Counted from the first letter of the stretch, positions 42,810 to 51,602 are shown. The stretch is 64,000 bases of DNA from Halomonas sp. UBA3074 (GCF_002366715.1 NZ_DFBS01000005.1:1-64000); one strand, 5' to 3'. Notes: generated from the sequence alone by a model not told the origin. Made by a program: numbers and translations.

Positions 42810-43484
42810 ATGCGTATACCTAAACTACTGACACCGTTGGCGGCCGCTATTTTATTGGCAGGTTGTGCTACATCGGACCCTTACGGTGGCCAAACGCAGC
42901 GCTCCAGCACCGCGATGGGCACTGGGATTGGCGCCGCTGTCGGTGCGGCTGCCGGCGCGCTTTCTGGCGATGGCAGCACTAGCCGCCGTGATCGTGCGCT
43001 GATTGGTGCCGCTGTCGGTGCCGCCGCTGGCGCGGGTATTGGCGTCTATATGGACCGTCAAGAGCAGGAGTTGCGTGATAATTTGCAGGGTTCACGCATT
43101 GAGATCGATCGTCGTGGTGACGATATTGTGCTCAACATGCCCAGTGGCGTGACGTTTGGCTTTGACTCAGCTGAGCTTACCAGCGAGGCGCGCAGCTCAC
43201 TTAACGAAGTCGCCAACGTGTTGACTCAATATCAAGATACGCGCGTGAATATTGCTGGCCATACCGATAGCACGGGCGAAGCAAACTATAACCAGCAGCT
43301 TTCTGAGCGTCGCGCCCAAGCCGTTGGCAGCTACTTGACCCAAAACGGTGTTTCATCCGCGCGTCTTAATACCTCAGGGTATGGTGCTACCCAGCCAGTT
43401 GCCAGTAACGACAACGAGCAGGGCCGTGCGCAGAACCGTCGCGTAGAAATTACCCTATCGCCCACGGGTAACGGTCAAGGTTAA
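42810..43484 (+). CDS. OmpA-family lipoprotein with glycine zipper (YiaD type)
   Basis: Outer-membrane lipoprotein of 224 aa that should anchor to peptidoglycan. Lipobox LLAGC (Cys about 20); then two glycine-zipper stretches (GTGIGAAVGAAAGALSG, AALIGAAVGAAAGAGIGVYMDRQE) and an OmpA C-terminal domain (about residues 105-220). This contains GVTFGFDSAELTSEARSSLNEVANVL, NIAGHTDSTGEANYNQQLSERRAQAV and QGRAQNRRVEI. AAGGAG precedes ATG 42810. Adjacent to hemW but probably separately terminated, by the hairpin after it. Confidence 0.92.
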   Translation: MRIPKLLTPLAAAILLAGCATSDPYGGQTQRSSTAMGTGIGAAVGAAAGALSGDGSTSRRDRALIGAAVGAAAGAGIGVYMDRQEQELRDNLQGSRIEIDRRGDDIVLNMPSGVTFGFDSAELTSEARSSLNEVANVLTQYQDTRVNIAGHTDSTGEANYNQQLSERRAQAVGSYLTQNGVSSARLNTSGYGATQPVASNDNEQGRAQNRRVEITLSPTGNGQG

Positions 43485-43522
43485 GCTCAACATTCTATTG
43501 AGTTAATCTGGCTATTGCCGCT

Positions 43523-43556
43523 AAAAGCCCGCTATGCTCCCATAGCGGGCTTTTTT
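43523..43556 (+). terminator. Terminator after the OmpA-family gene
   Basis: 14-bp stem with AAAAGCCCGCTATG on the left and CATAGCGGGC plus a run of six T on the right; loop CTCC. Textbook rho-independent terminator. Confidence 0.92.
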
Positions 43557-43579
43557 CATTCACTTGTAGCAGAGTTTTC

Positions 43580-44425
43580 ATGCTGTCTTATCAACATGCC
43601 TACCATGCCGGTAATTTTGCCGATGTACATAAACATCTGACGCTTTATACCGTCACTGATTATTTATTACGTAAAAAAAGCGCTGTTACATATATCGACA
43701 CACATGCCGGGCGTGGGCTATATCGTCTTGATGCACATGAGACACAGCGTCTACAGGAGTATCGCGACGGTATTTGGCCGCTTTGGCAAGCTCGCACTGC
43801 GCCTAAAGACGCATTATTGCTCGCCTGGTTAGAAGCGGTAGCCGCTGCTCAAGACTCCGGTTCCGGGCTGACCCATTACCCGGGTTCTCCCTGGTGGCTT
43901 GGCCATTCCTTGCGTGAGCAGGATCAATTACGGCTGTTTGAGCTGCACCCTGGCGAGCACAAACAGCTTTCTGCGCAGGCATTACTGCCTAACGCACAGC
44001 GTGTGTTTGGTGATGGGCTGGCAGGGCTTGCGGCCATGCTGCCTGTCGAGACGCCTCGATTGTGCGTTCTTATTGATCCTAGCTATGAGCGCAAAATGGA
44101 GTACCAGGAGGTGGCCGATACCGTCGCTTATACGCTGGAGAAAGCGCGTCACGCAGTGGTATTGATCTGGTACCCACTGTTGCCAGCAGGCCACCACCGT
44201 ACGCTGTTAGATGCCTTGAAAGAGAGCGGTCTGCGGAAAATATGGCGCAGTGAACTGCGGCGCCAAGCACCCAACGAGCAGTCTCACGGTATGTTCGGGA
44301 GTGGCATGCTGGTGATTAATCCCCCTTGGGGGTTAGATCAGCAGCTAGCCGCCGCCATGGCGGAGGTGACACCGCTGCTAGGCGCGACTAGCCGCTACCA
44401 GGCGGATTGGTGGGTGGGAGAGTAG
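43580..44425 (+). CDS. rlmJ: 23S rRNA m6A2030 methyltransferase RlmJ
   Basis: SAM-dependent methylation of A2030 of 23S rRNA; 281 aa, as in E. coli (280). N-terminal MLSYQHAYHAGNFADVHKHLTL, YIDTHAGRGLYRLD, and the active-site LIDPSYERKMEY (DPPYE-like, here DPSYE). VLIWYPLLPAGH and ELRRQAPNEQSHGMFGSGMLVINPPWGL complete the signature. The gene stands alone on the plus strand, with a terminator before it, facing mnmE. Confidence 0.93.
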   Translation: MLSYQHAYHAGNFADVHKHLTLYTVTDYLLRKKSAVTYIDTHAGRGLYRLDAHETQRLQEYRDGIWPLWQARTAPKDALLLAWLEAVAAAQDSGSGLTHYPGSPWWLGHSLREQDQLRLFELHPGEHKQLSAQALLPNAQRVFGDGLAGLAAMLPVETPRLCVLIDPSYERKMEYQEVADTVAYTLEKARHAVVLIWYPLLPAGHHRTLLDALKESGLRKIWRSELRRQAPNEQSHGMFGSGMLVINPPWGLDQQLAAAMAEVTPLLGATSRYQADWWVGE

Positions 44426-44448
44426 CCGCAGTAACACGCAACTCGGCT

Positions 44449-45819
44449 TTATTTACCGATACAGAAACTGCCAAAAATCTCGCCTAGTAAATCATCAGCG
44501 CTGAATTCGCCGGTGATCTCACCCAGCGCCTGCTGAGCGTCGCGTAAATCCTCTGCCAGCAGCTCACCAGCGCCGTAGCCGTCGAGCTGAGCACTACCTG
44601 TATCGAGGGCGACCATCGCCCGATCAAGGGCATCCAAGTGGCGTCTACGGGCAGAGAAGCGGCCTTCGGTGGTGGCGGCAAAGCCCATGATCGCTTTCAG
44701 GTGCGCTTTTAAGTTATCCACACCCTCACCCGTTTTGGCCGATAAACGCACGGTGGGGGGAGTCGTACTGGCATCCAGGCCTGCCGGTTCGGCACTGGTA
44801 TCAATCTTATTGCGCACCAGGGTTAACCGCTGTTGGTCGGGTAGGCGCGCAACAAATTCGGGCCATATTGCCATGGGGTCCGTCGAGGCGGTGGTGCTCG
44901 CGTCTACCAGCAATAAAACCCTGTCAGCTTTCTCTATTTCAGCCCAGGCTCGGGCGACACCGATCTTCTCAACGGCGTCGGGAGTGTCACGCAATCCGGC
45001 GGTATCGATGATATGCAGCGGCATACCGTCGATATGAATATGCTCGCGCAGCACATCGCGGGTAGTGCCGGCGATGTCGGTAACAATGGCGGTCTCCTGT
45101 TCGGTGAGGGCATTGAGTAGGCTGGATTTGCCAGCATTGGGACGTCCGGCAATCACTACACTCATGCCTTCACGCATTAACGCGCCTTGGCCTGCTGCCT
45201 GGCGTACGCTAGTGAGTGTCTGCTGTATGCTCTTGAGATGCTGTGCCACGTGGCCATCGGCAAGAAAGTCGATCTCCTCTTCAGGGAAATCAATCGCCGC
45301 CTCAACGTAAACACGTAGCTCGATTAGCCGCTGCACCAACGCAGATACGCGCTTAGAGAATTCCCCCTGGAGTGAGCGCACGGCATTTTCAGCTGCTGAG
45401 CGCGAAGTGGCGTCGATGAGATCGGCGATCGCTTCTGCCTGGGCCAAGTCGAGCTTGTCATTGAGAAAAGCCCGTTCAGAAAACTCGCCAGGGCGTGCTA
45501 GACGTGCACCAAGAGCGACACAGCGCTCCAGCAGCATATCCATGATAATAGGGCCACCATGACCCTGAAGTTCCAGCACGTCTTCACCGGTAAACGAGTG
45601 GGGGCCATGGAAGAGCATGGCGATGCCTTCATCAATATTGCCCTCAGGCCCTCTAAAGGGGCCGTAGTGAGCGTAACGAGGGGCTGGGCAATGCCCTATC
45701 ATGGCTTCAGCGATCTTTCGACAGGCGGGACCAGAGACGCGAATGATGCCGACGCCGCCGCGCCCAGGGGGGGTGGCCAGCGCCGCGATGGTGTCGGGGG
45801 TATAAAGGCGTTCGACCAT
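44449..45819 (-). CDS. mnmE: tRNA modification GTPase MnmE
   Basis: Partner of MnmG in cmnm5U34 formation, 456 aa from ATG 45819 (MVERLYTPDTIAALATPPG), with GAGAGA upstream; the frame runs on to 45945 without reason to start earlier. N-terminal tetrahydrofolate-binding domain, then G1 GRPNAGKSSLLNAL, G2 TDIAGTTRD, G3 DTAGLRD, G4 RNKID and the C-terminal CIGK with its catalytic Cys. A DnaA box is inside the gene (44714-44722). It is separated from mnmG by about 14 kb of unrelated genes. Confidence 0.97.
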   Translation of the reverse strand: MVERLYTPDTIAALATPPGRGGVGIIRVSGPACRKIAEAMIGHCPAPRYAHYGPFRGPEGNIDEGIAMLFHGPHSFTGEDVLELQGHGGPIIMDMLLERCVALGARLARPGEFSERAFLNDKLDLAQAEAIADLIDATSRSAAENAVRSLQGEFSKRVSALVQRLIELRVYVEAAIDFPEEEIDFLADGHVAQHLKSIQQTLTSVRQAAGQGALMREGMSVVIAGRPNAGKSSLLNALTEQETAIVTDIAGTTRDVLREHIHIDGMPLHIIDTAGLRDTPDAVEKIGVARAWAEIEKADRVLLLVDASTTASTDPMAIWPEFVARLPDQQRLTLVRNKIDTSAEPAGLDASTTPPTVRLSAKTGEGVDNLKAHLKAIMGFAATTEGRFSARRRHLDALDRAMVALDTGSAQLDGYGAGELLAEDLRDAQQALGEITGEFSADDLLGEIFGSFCIGK

Positions 45820-45932
45820 GATGTCTCTCTTCGTGAAGGGGGAAATAGCACTTATCCACGCTGGTATGATTGACGTGGCATCGTTCAGCTTGGTGGCTAG
45901 CGCATAGTGTGAATTTGTCGGCCTTAAAACGC

Positions 45933-45959
45933 CAGACCCCCGCACGGGGCGGGGGTCTG
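45933..45959 (-). terminator. Terminator between yidC and mnmE
   Basis: 11-bp GC-rich stem (CAGACCCCCGC / GCGGGGGTCTG), loop of five, followed on the minus strand by GCGTTTTAA. It separates mnmE from the rpmH-rnpA-yidC transcript. Confidence 0.8.
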
Positions 45960-45995
45960 AAGGCGTCTCAATGACAGCGGCAGATAACCATGTGG

Positions 45996-47687
45996 TTACT
46001 TGGTTTTCATGCCTTTGCCAATGGTCGGATCATTTTCGATTTTACGCGTAATGTAGTACTGCTGTGCCACCGAAATGATGTTGTTGACCACCCAGTAGAT
46101 AACCAGACCAGCCGGGAACCACAGGAAGAAGAAGGTAAAGATGATCGGCAGCATCTTCATGATCTTCGCCTGCATGGGGTCCGGCGGTGTTGGGTTCAAC
46201 ATCTGCTGAACGAACATCGAAATGCCCATGAGGATCGGCAGAATGAAGTAAGGATCCTTCACTGATAGATCCTGAATCCAGAAGATGAACGGCGCGTGAC
46301 GTAGTTCGACCGATTCCAACAGCATCCAGTAGAGCGCGATGAAGACCGGCATCTGAATCACAATAGGTAGACAGCCCCCCAGCGGATTGATCTTCTCCTT
46401 CTGGTAGAACTTCATCATCTCTTGCGACATTTTTTGCCGATCGTCGCCATACATCTCTTTCAGGCGCTGCATTTCAGGGCCAAGCTTACGCATCCGACCC
46501 ATGGATTTGTATGCTTTCGCTGAAAGTGGGAACAGTACCGTTTTGACCAGTACGGTCAGCAGCACAATCGACCAACCCCAATTACCAACCACATCGTGGA
46601 TTTTATCCAGTAACCAGAAGAGTGGGTTGGCGATAAACCATAGCCAGCCGTAATCCACCGTTAAGCGCAGGTTGGGTGCTACTTGCTCTAAGTAGTCTTG
46701 AACCTTGGGTCCCATGTAGAGGGTGGCGCCTAAAGTGGCTTCACCTTCCGCCGCAATACTGCTGGTGGGTCCTGCAAAAGCGACGACATTACGGTCACTT
46801 GAGTCGGTGGTAACGTAGTAGAGGTTTTGCTGATCCTGCTGAGGTGCCCAGGCAGAGACAAAGTAGTGTTGAATAATCGCAATCCAACCACCTTGCGCTT
46901 CGCGATTTTCAAAGTTACTACCTTGAATATCCTCGAAGTCGATCTTCTCGTAACGTGCGTCTGGCGTTGAGTAAGCGGCACCCAGATAAGAATTCATACC
47001 CATTGAAACGCCGCTGGACGGATCTGGGCTGTTATCACGGGCCAATTGGCCAATAAAGCGCGCACTAACCGGTGCATCGGTATTATTAGCTAAGTAATAA
47101 TTAACGTTAACCGCGTAGCTTCCACGCTCAAACGTTAGACGCTTGATCACCTCAACGCCATTCACGTCGGCGGTTAAGTCGACACTGAGCGTTTCATCGT
47201 TATCGCCTAAGCGATACTCTGAATTTTCAGGTGTGAACGCGATACGGCTTGCCTGGCCATCCAACTGCAGGCCTGAACGAGCCACGTAGCTACGGCTGCT
47301 GTTATCGGATAGCAGTACGTAGTTACGCTCGGAGTCGAGGGAAAGTTTATGCTGGGGTAACGCCGCATACACTATATCGCCACCGTGTGGATCAATGCGT
47401 ACGTCTAAAACATCGGTGGTTACCGCGATGAAATCACGGCTCGATGAGTCGCTTTCAGAATCGTCAGATATACCTTCACCGACATCGCTTTGCGGCGAAG
47501 AGGCACTTGGCACCGCTAAGCCGCCTTCCCCATCTTCAATGTCATTAGAAGGCGCTGCGTTACTGCGTTGCGTCGTTTCAGGCACTGAATCGTAATTCGG
47601 CTGCCCGTAATCCTGATTCCACTGGACGACTAGCAGGTAGGCGAGTACGGCTAGTGGAATCAGTAATAAAAGTCGTTTTACGTCCAT
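45996..47687 (-). CDS. yidC: Membrane protein insertase YidC
   Basis: Inserts and folds inner-membrane proteins, alone or with SecYEG; its clients include Fo subunit c encoded in this window. Length 563 aa, gammaproteobacterial type with a large periplasmic P1 domain (about residues 50-340) after the N-terminal membrane helix (RLLLLIPLAVLAYLLVV). The Oxa1 core has FPLSAKAYKSMGRMRKLGPEMQRLKEMYGDDRQKMSQEMMKFY, with the hydrophilic-groove Arg in the first core helix. Later come QMPVFIALYWMLLESVELRHAPFIFWIQDLSV and FFLWFPAGLVIYWVVNN. Only 121 bp separate it from rnpA; the usual yidD gene is missing. Confidence 0.97.
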   Translation of the reverse strand: MDVKRLLLLIPLAVLAYLLVVQWNQDYGQPNYDSVPETTQRSNAAPSNDIEDGEGGLAVPSASSPQSDVGEGISDDSESDSSSRDFIAVTTDVLDVRIDPHGGDIVYAALPQHKLSLDSERNYVLLSDNSSRSYVARSGLQLDGQASRIAFTPENSEYRLGDNDETLSVDLTADVNGVEVIKRLTFERGSYAVNVNYYLANNTDAPVSARFIGQLARDNSPDPSSGVSMGMNSYLGAAYSTPDARYEKIDFEDIQGSNFENREAQGGWIAIIQHYFVSAWAPQQDQQNLYYVTTDSSDRNVVAFAGPTSSIAAEGEATLGATLYMGPKVQDYLEQVAPNLRLTVDYGWLWFIANPLFWLLDKIHDVVGNWGWSIVLLTVLVKTVLFPLSAKAYKSMGRMRKLGPEMQRLKEMYGDDRQKMSQEMMKFYQKEKINPLGGCLPIVIQMPVFIALYWMLLESVELRHAPFIFWIQDLSVKDPYFILPILMGISMFVQQMLNPTPPDPMQAKIMKMLPIIFTFFFLWFPAGLVIYWVVNNIISVAQQYYITRKIENDPTIGKGMKTK

Positions 47688-47756
47688 GAGGGTTCTGCCC
47701 GCTGGGTGGTGAACATGCTAATGGCGCAGTGTCATTTACTCGACCCTTGACACACG

Positions 47757-47777
47757 AAAGCCTGCCAGACGGCAGGC
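47757..47777 (-). terminator. Hairpin downstream of rnpA
   Basis: GCCTGCC / GGCAGGC stem with a 4-base loop, followed on the minus strand by TTTCGTG. Weak terminator or attenuator in the rnpA-yidC gap, where yidD would normally be. Confidence 0.55.
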
Positions 47778-47808
47778 CGAGGTCGAGCGGCGAGGTGTGC
47801 ACCAAAGG

Positions 47809-48201
47809 TCACGTGTCACGCTCTGGCGTTGGTGCTGCGATCACCGCCTGTGCGTCACGCTGTAGTCGCTTCCACATGCCGTGTAACTGGCGATGCAAGG
47901 TGTCGTTGTCAATATCCTGAACGCCGCGTCGGGCAAGCACTACGATATCCACAGAGGGCAAGTGATCTTGGCGAAGACGGACGGATTCTCGAACGAGACG
48001 CTTAAAACGGTTGCGATCGACGGCGCGTTTGACATTTTTCTTGCTGACCACGAGTCCAAGGCGGGGATGTCCCCGGGTACTTAGACGAACTAACGCCATC
48101 ATACCTTTGCCATGCACTTTCAGGTCGGCTTGATCAAATACGTGACTAAAATCCCCAGCATTTAGTAACCGTAATTGCCGGGGAAAGCCTTGCTGCGGCA
48201 C
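47809..48201 (-). CDS. rnpA: Ribonuclease P protein component
   Basis: Protein cofactor of RNase P for tRNA 5' maturation, about 130 aa. Start GTG at 48201 has GGA seven bases before it; the in-frame TTG at 48207 would be too close to that site. FPRQLRLLNAGDFSHVFDQ at the N-terminus and the RNA-binding RNRFKRLVRESVRLRQ motif are diagnostic; SKKNVKRAVDRN precedes it. It follows rpmH by 13 bp. Confidence 0.93.
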   Translation of the reverse strand: MPQQGFPRQLRLLNAGDFSHVFDQADLKVHGKGMMALVRLSTRGHPRLGLVVSKKNVKRAVDRNRFKRLVRESVRLRQDHLPSVDIVVLARRGVQDIDNDTLHRQLHGMWKRLQRDAQAVIAAPTPERDT

Positions 48202-48214
48202 ACGCAATCCGAGA

Positions 48215-48349
48215 TCAGGCGCTCAGACGCTTGCGGCCCTTGGCACGGCGACGTGCGAGGACGGCGCGACCGTTTTTGGTTGCCATACGAGCACGGAAGC
48301 CATGCGCGCGCTTGCGCTTGAGAACGCTAGGTTGAAAAGTGCGTTTCAT
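48215..48349 (-). CDS. rpmH: 50S ribosomal protein L34
   Basis: Very basic 44-aa ribosomal protein: MKRTFQPSVLKRKRAHGFRARM, then ATKNGRAVLARRRAKGRKRLSA. Too small for most gene finders but a near-perfect family match. Head of the rpmH-rnpA-yidC unit that diverges from dnaA. A strong promoter lies about 100 bp upstream. Confidence 0.97.
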   Translation of the reverse strand: MKRTFQPSVLKRKRAHGFRARMATKNGRAVLARRRAKGRKRLSA

Positions 48350-48445
48350 AACTCGTTATTCCCACGTGGTTTAGGACGGAAAGTGAATTCCAAAAAGCCC
48401 GGTCCAGTGAGGAACTAGCCGGGGAGATTCAATTCAAGACCGGAA

Positions 48446-48474
48446 ATTGTAGAGACTTCCTACGCTGGGTGCAA
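48446..48474 (-). promoter_or_regulatory. Sigma-70-type promoter for rpmH-rnpA
   Basis: Minus strand: TTGCAC, 17 bp, TACAAT, 97 bp upstream of the rpmH start. Good hexamers and ideal spacing. Confidence 0.72.
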
Positions 48475-48540
48475 TTTTTCCTTGCACTAAAAACGTTTTC
48501 AGCTACCCCAACACATGCTTGGCACGGTAGGTGCCATCAA

Positions 48541-48830
48541 CACGACTACCGCTATAATTACTAATTAGTAGTTCTAAACTTGTTGTTATTAATAGTGGGG
48601 ATACTATTTGTGGATAAGTCATTTAAAATTATATTTTTCAAATGCCTATAACTATAAAAAATCTGTGTGTAAGTGCCGTATAAGCGGTCTAAAAGGTGTT
48701 AAATAGGTGTGATTAAGCACTGTGGAAAAGTCAATATTGCAAGTTGTCCTCTTCCCTCCACACGGTTTTCCCAAAGGCTCACCGCAAGTTGTCCACAGGG
48801 CAATATTGATGATCAAACCCGTGTGGATAA
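48541..48830. other. DnaA-box/AT-rich region between rpmH and dnaA: candidate origin
   Basis: The 534-bp gap 48350-48883 contains two perfect boxes TGTGGATAA (48609-48617 and 48822-48830), plus three with one mismatch (48664-48672, 48721-48729, 48789-48797). An AT-rich tract spans 48551-48660 (for example TATAATTACTAATTAGTAG). In Pseudomonas the origin lies between rpmH and dnaA, the same arrangement as here. The boxes may alternatively serve DnaA autoregulation. Confidence 0.7.
48580..48607 (+). promoter_or_regulatory. Possible dnaA promoter overlapping a DnaA box
   Basis: TTGTTG, 16 bp, TACTAT, with a perfect DnaA box two bases later (48609-48617), near the expected transcription start. 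That placement would let DnaA repress its own gene. About 275 bp upstream of dnaA; hexamers are only fair. Confidence 0.45.
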
Positions 48831-48883
48831 CCGAGGCTTTGGGCGCTACAATGGTCGGCCGTTTTCAACCGATGGTGAGATGA

Positions 48884-50350
48884 GTGCCACTGACGCTTTG
48901 GCAACAGTGCCTGGACAACCTGCAGGATGAGCTGAATTCACAGCAGTTCAATACCTGGATACGCCCGCTGCAGGCAGAAGAAGGAGAGTCCAACGAGCTG
49001 CGCTTATTAGCGCCGAATCGTTTTGTGCGCGATTGGGTGAGCGATAAGTATGCCAAGCGGATTAGCGAGTTAATCCGCGAGCTGGCACCGTCCAAACCCC
49101 CCAAAGTAAGCTTGACGGTGGGGAGCCGCAGTATGGCGACACAGGCTCCTCAACATCGTGACCTGGGCAACCCTATATCAGCAGCGCCATCGCGTCCCTC
49201 TGCACCAGCCGTTCATACGCCTCCGCGCGGTGATATTGCCGATGAGCGCGAAATCGACAAGTTGCGCGATGAAGCCCCAGGACGGCGTAACAACGAGCGC
49301 CAAGTCCAAGTAGAAGGTAGCCTGAAACATGGCAGCGGATTGAACCCGAATTTTACCTTCGACACTTTCGTTGAAGGTAAATCGAACCAGTTGGCTCGCG
49401 CAGCCTCCCGCCAAGTGTCAGAAAATCCTGGGGGTGCCTATAACCCGCTGTTCTTATATGGCGGCGTGGGGCTTGGTAAAACGCACTTAATGCATGCGGT
49501 GGGGAATGCCTTGGCAACGCGGCGTGAAAATGCGCGCGTGGTATATCTGCACTCAGAGCGTTTCGTTGCTGACATGGTTAAAGCGCTACAGCTCAACGCG
49601 ATAAACGATTTCAAGCGCTTTTATCGCAGTGTCGATGCGTTACTTATTGATGATATTCAGTTTTTTGCTGGCAAAGAGCGCTCACAGGAAGAGTTTTTTC
49701 ATACCTTCAATGCGCTTTTAGAAGGTGGCCAGCAAATGATTCTTACCTCTGATCGCTACCCGAAAGAGATCAGCGGGGTAGAAGAACGTTTGAAATCTCG
49801 CTTTGGCTGGGGCCTCACGGTGGCCATCGAACCGCCCGAGCTTGAAACTCGTGTCGCGATCTTGATGAAAAAGGCTGACCAAGCTAAGGTCGATTTGCCT
49901 CACGATGCCGCGTTTTTCATTGCCCAAAAAATCCGTTCCAATGTGCGTGAACTGGAAGGCGCATTGAAAAAGGTGATTGCTGACTCACACTTCATGGGTA
50001 AGACGATTACTCAGGATTTTATCCGCGAGTCGTTGAAGGATTTGTTGGCACTCCAAGACAAACAGGTAGGCGTCGATAATATTCAGCGCACGGTCGCCGA
50101 GTATTACAAGATCAAGGTAGCGGACTTACTTTCCAAGCGCCGTTCACGCTCGGTTGCCCGCCCTCGTCAGGTGGCCATGGCACTTGCTAAAGAGCTAACC
50201 AACCATAGCTTGCCGGAAATTGGTGATGCCTTTGGCGGGCGCGACCATACAACGGTGCTGCACGCTTGCCGTAAAGTGAAATCATTGCAGGAAGAGAGCG
50301 CGGATATTCGTGAGGATTACAAGAACTTACTGCGCCTGTTGACCAGTTAA
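48884..50350 (+). CDS. dnaA: Chromosomal replication initiator DnaA
   Basis: Origin-binding AAA+ initiator, 488 aa. Start GTG 48884, chosen because PLTLWQQCLDNLQDEL aligns with E. coli MSLSLWQQCLARLQDEL; a GGTGAG lies upstream. Domain I is followed by a variable linker (about residues 85-150). Domain III has Walker A GGVGLGKTHLMHAVGN, Walker B VDALLIDDIQFFAGKERSQEEFFHTFN and sensor motifs. Domain IV has the DNA-binding signature HSLPEIGDAFGGRDHTTVLHACRKV. It begins the plus-strand dnaA-dnaN-recF-gyrB cluster. Confidence 0.98.
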   Translation: MPLTLWQQCLDNLQDELNSQQFNTWIRPLQAEEGESNELRLLAPNRFVRDWVSDKYAKRISELIRELAPSKPPKVSLTVGSRSMATQAPQHRDLGNPISAAPSRPSAPAVHTPPRGDIADEREIDKLRDEAPGRRNNERQVQVEGSLKHGSGLNPNFTFDTFVEGKSNQLARAASRQVSENPGGAYNPLFLYGGVGLGKTHLMHAVGNALATRRENARVVYLHSERFVADMVKALQLNAINDFKRFYRSVDALLIDDIQFFAGKERSQEEFFHTFNALLEGGQQMILTSDRYPKEISGVEERLKSRFGWGLTVAIEPPELETRVAILMKKADQAKVDLPHDAAFFIAQKIRSNVRELEGALKKVIADSHFMGKTITQDFIRESLKDLLALQDKQVGVDNIQRTVAEYYKIKVADLLSKRRSRSVARPRQVAMALAKELTNHSLPEIGDAFGGRDHTTVLHACRKVKSLQEESADIREDYKNLLRLLTS

Positions 50351-50411
50351 TCGTTCCATTTGATGGGCCTGTTCATGTGCAGGTCTTTCAGGATAAAGAA
50401 CCGGAGTATTG

Positions 50412-51515
50412 ATGAAATTTTCGATTTCCCGAGAGGCGCTGCTACGTCCGCTGACTCTGGTCGCAGGTGTTGTTGAGCGCCGACAAACGTTACCTGTCCT
50501 TTCCAACGTGCTGATTCAGGTAGAGGGCGACCAAGTGTCGCTCACAGGTACCGACTTAGAGGTAGAACTGATTGGACGCACGGTGGCCAGTCAGGTGGAT
50601 CAGGCGGGTGCGGCGACAGTACCTGCCCGCAAGCTGATGGATATTTGTAAATCACTGCCCGATCAGTCTGACATTCAGCTAGCGGTGGAAGAGGGCCGTG
50701 CAGTATTACGCAGTGGCCGTTCACGCTTTACCCTGTCGACGCTTCCGGTTGCCGAATTCCCCAATATAGAAGATGCGGACGGCAGTCAGGAAATTAGCGT
50801 GCCCCGCGGTACGCTAAAGCACCTGATTGAAGCGACCTCGTTTGCCATGGCGCAGCAGGACGTACGCTATTACCTCAACGGTATGTTGCTGGAAATCCAA
50901 AGCAACTTACTGCGCACGGTCGCGACAGACGGACACCGCCTAGCCATGTGCTCGCGCCCCATTGAAGTCTCTGTCAGTCAGTCGCAAAAACTGATCGTAC
51001 CCCGTAAAGGCATCCTTGAGCTGTCGCGCTTGCTGGATGACAGTGATGAACCTGTCAGCCTGACGTTGGGCTCGAGCCATGTGCGAGCGCACACGGGTGA
51101 TTTTACCTTTACCTCTAAGCTTATCGACGGCAAATTCCCTGACTATGAGCGCGTAGTGCCGCGCAATGGCGACAAAGTCCTGATCGCCGAGCGTGCTGAG
51201 CTGCGTCAGGTGCTTTCACGGACCGCTATCCTTTCCAATGAGAAGTACCGTGGTGTAAGGCTCTATCTTGAGGAAAACAACCTTAAGGTGATGGCCAACA
51301 ATCCTGAACAGGAAGAAGCAGAGGAAAACATCGCCGTTGAATATAACGGTGGGGCGATGGAGGTCGGGTTTAATGTTGGCTATTTGGTCGATGTACTAAC
51401 GGTGCTTAATGAAGACCGCGTGCAAATTACTTTGGCCGACCCTAATAGCAGTGCTTTGCTTGAAGAGCCGGGCGGTGGTGATGCACTCTACGTCGTTATG
51501 CCCATGCGGCTATAG
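50412..51515 (+). CDS. dnaN: DNA polymerase III beta sliding clamp
   Basis: Ring clamp for polymerase III, 367 aa (E. coli 366). ATG 50412 follows GGAG; an in-frame TTG three bases earlier is unlikely. MKFSISREALLRPLTLVAGVVERRQTLPVLSNVLIQ, SLTGTDLEVELIGR and the C-terminal YVVMPMRL (client-binding pocket) are canonical. 61 bp after dnaA. Confidence 0.98.
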   Translation: MKFSISREALLRPLTLVAGVVERRQTLPVLSNVLIQVEGDQVSLTGTDLEVELIGRTVASQVDQAGAATVPARKLMDICKSLPDQSDIQLAVEEGRAVLRSGRSRFTLSTLPVAEFPNIEDADGSQEISVPRGTLKHLIEATSFAMAQQDVRYYLNGMLLEIQSNLLRTVATDGHRLAMCSRPIEVSVSQSQKLIVPRKGILELSRLLDDSDEPVSLTLGSSHVRAHTGDFTFTSKLIDGKFPDYERVVPRNGDKVLIAERAELRQVLSRTAILSNEKYRGVRLYLEENNLKVMANNPEQEEAEENIAVEYNGGAMEVGFNVGYLVDVLTVLNEDRVQITLADPNSSALLEEPGGGDALYVVMPMRL

Positions 51516-51567
51516 AGCGCGTTTCAATTTGCTACGTCGTTATCGCAAAGCCCAAGTGACGACAGCG

Positions 51568-51602
51568 GCGGCGCTTCTGGTAGCAGAAGCGCCGCTTCCT
51601 TA
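51568..51602 (+). terminator. Strong hairpin between dnaN and recF
   Basis: 12-bp perfect stem (GCGGCGCTTCTG / CAGAAGCGCCGC), loop GTAG, followed by a mixed T-rich stretch (TTCCTTATTT). Could terminate part of dnaA-dnaN transcription before recF. Confidence 0.6.

Noticed and set aside
47578..47805. 75-codon open frame in the yidC-rnpA gap considered as yidD
   Set aside because: No YidD motif (paired cysteines, RFYPTC-like) and it overlaps yidC.
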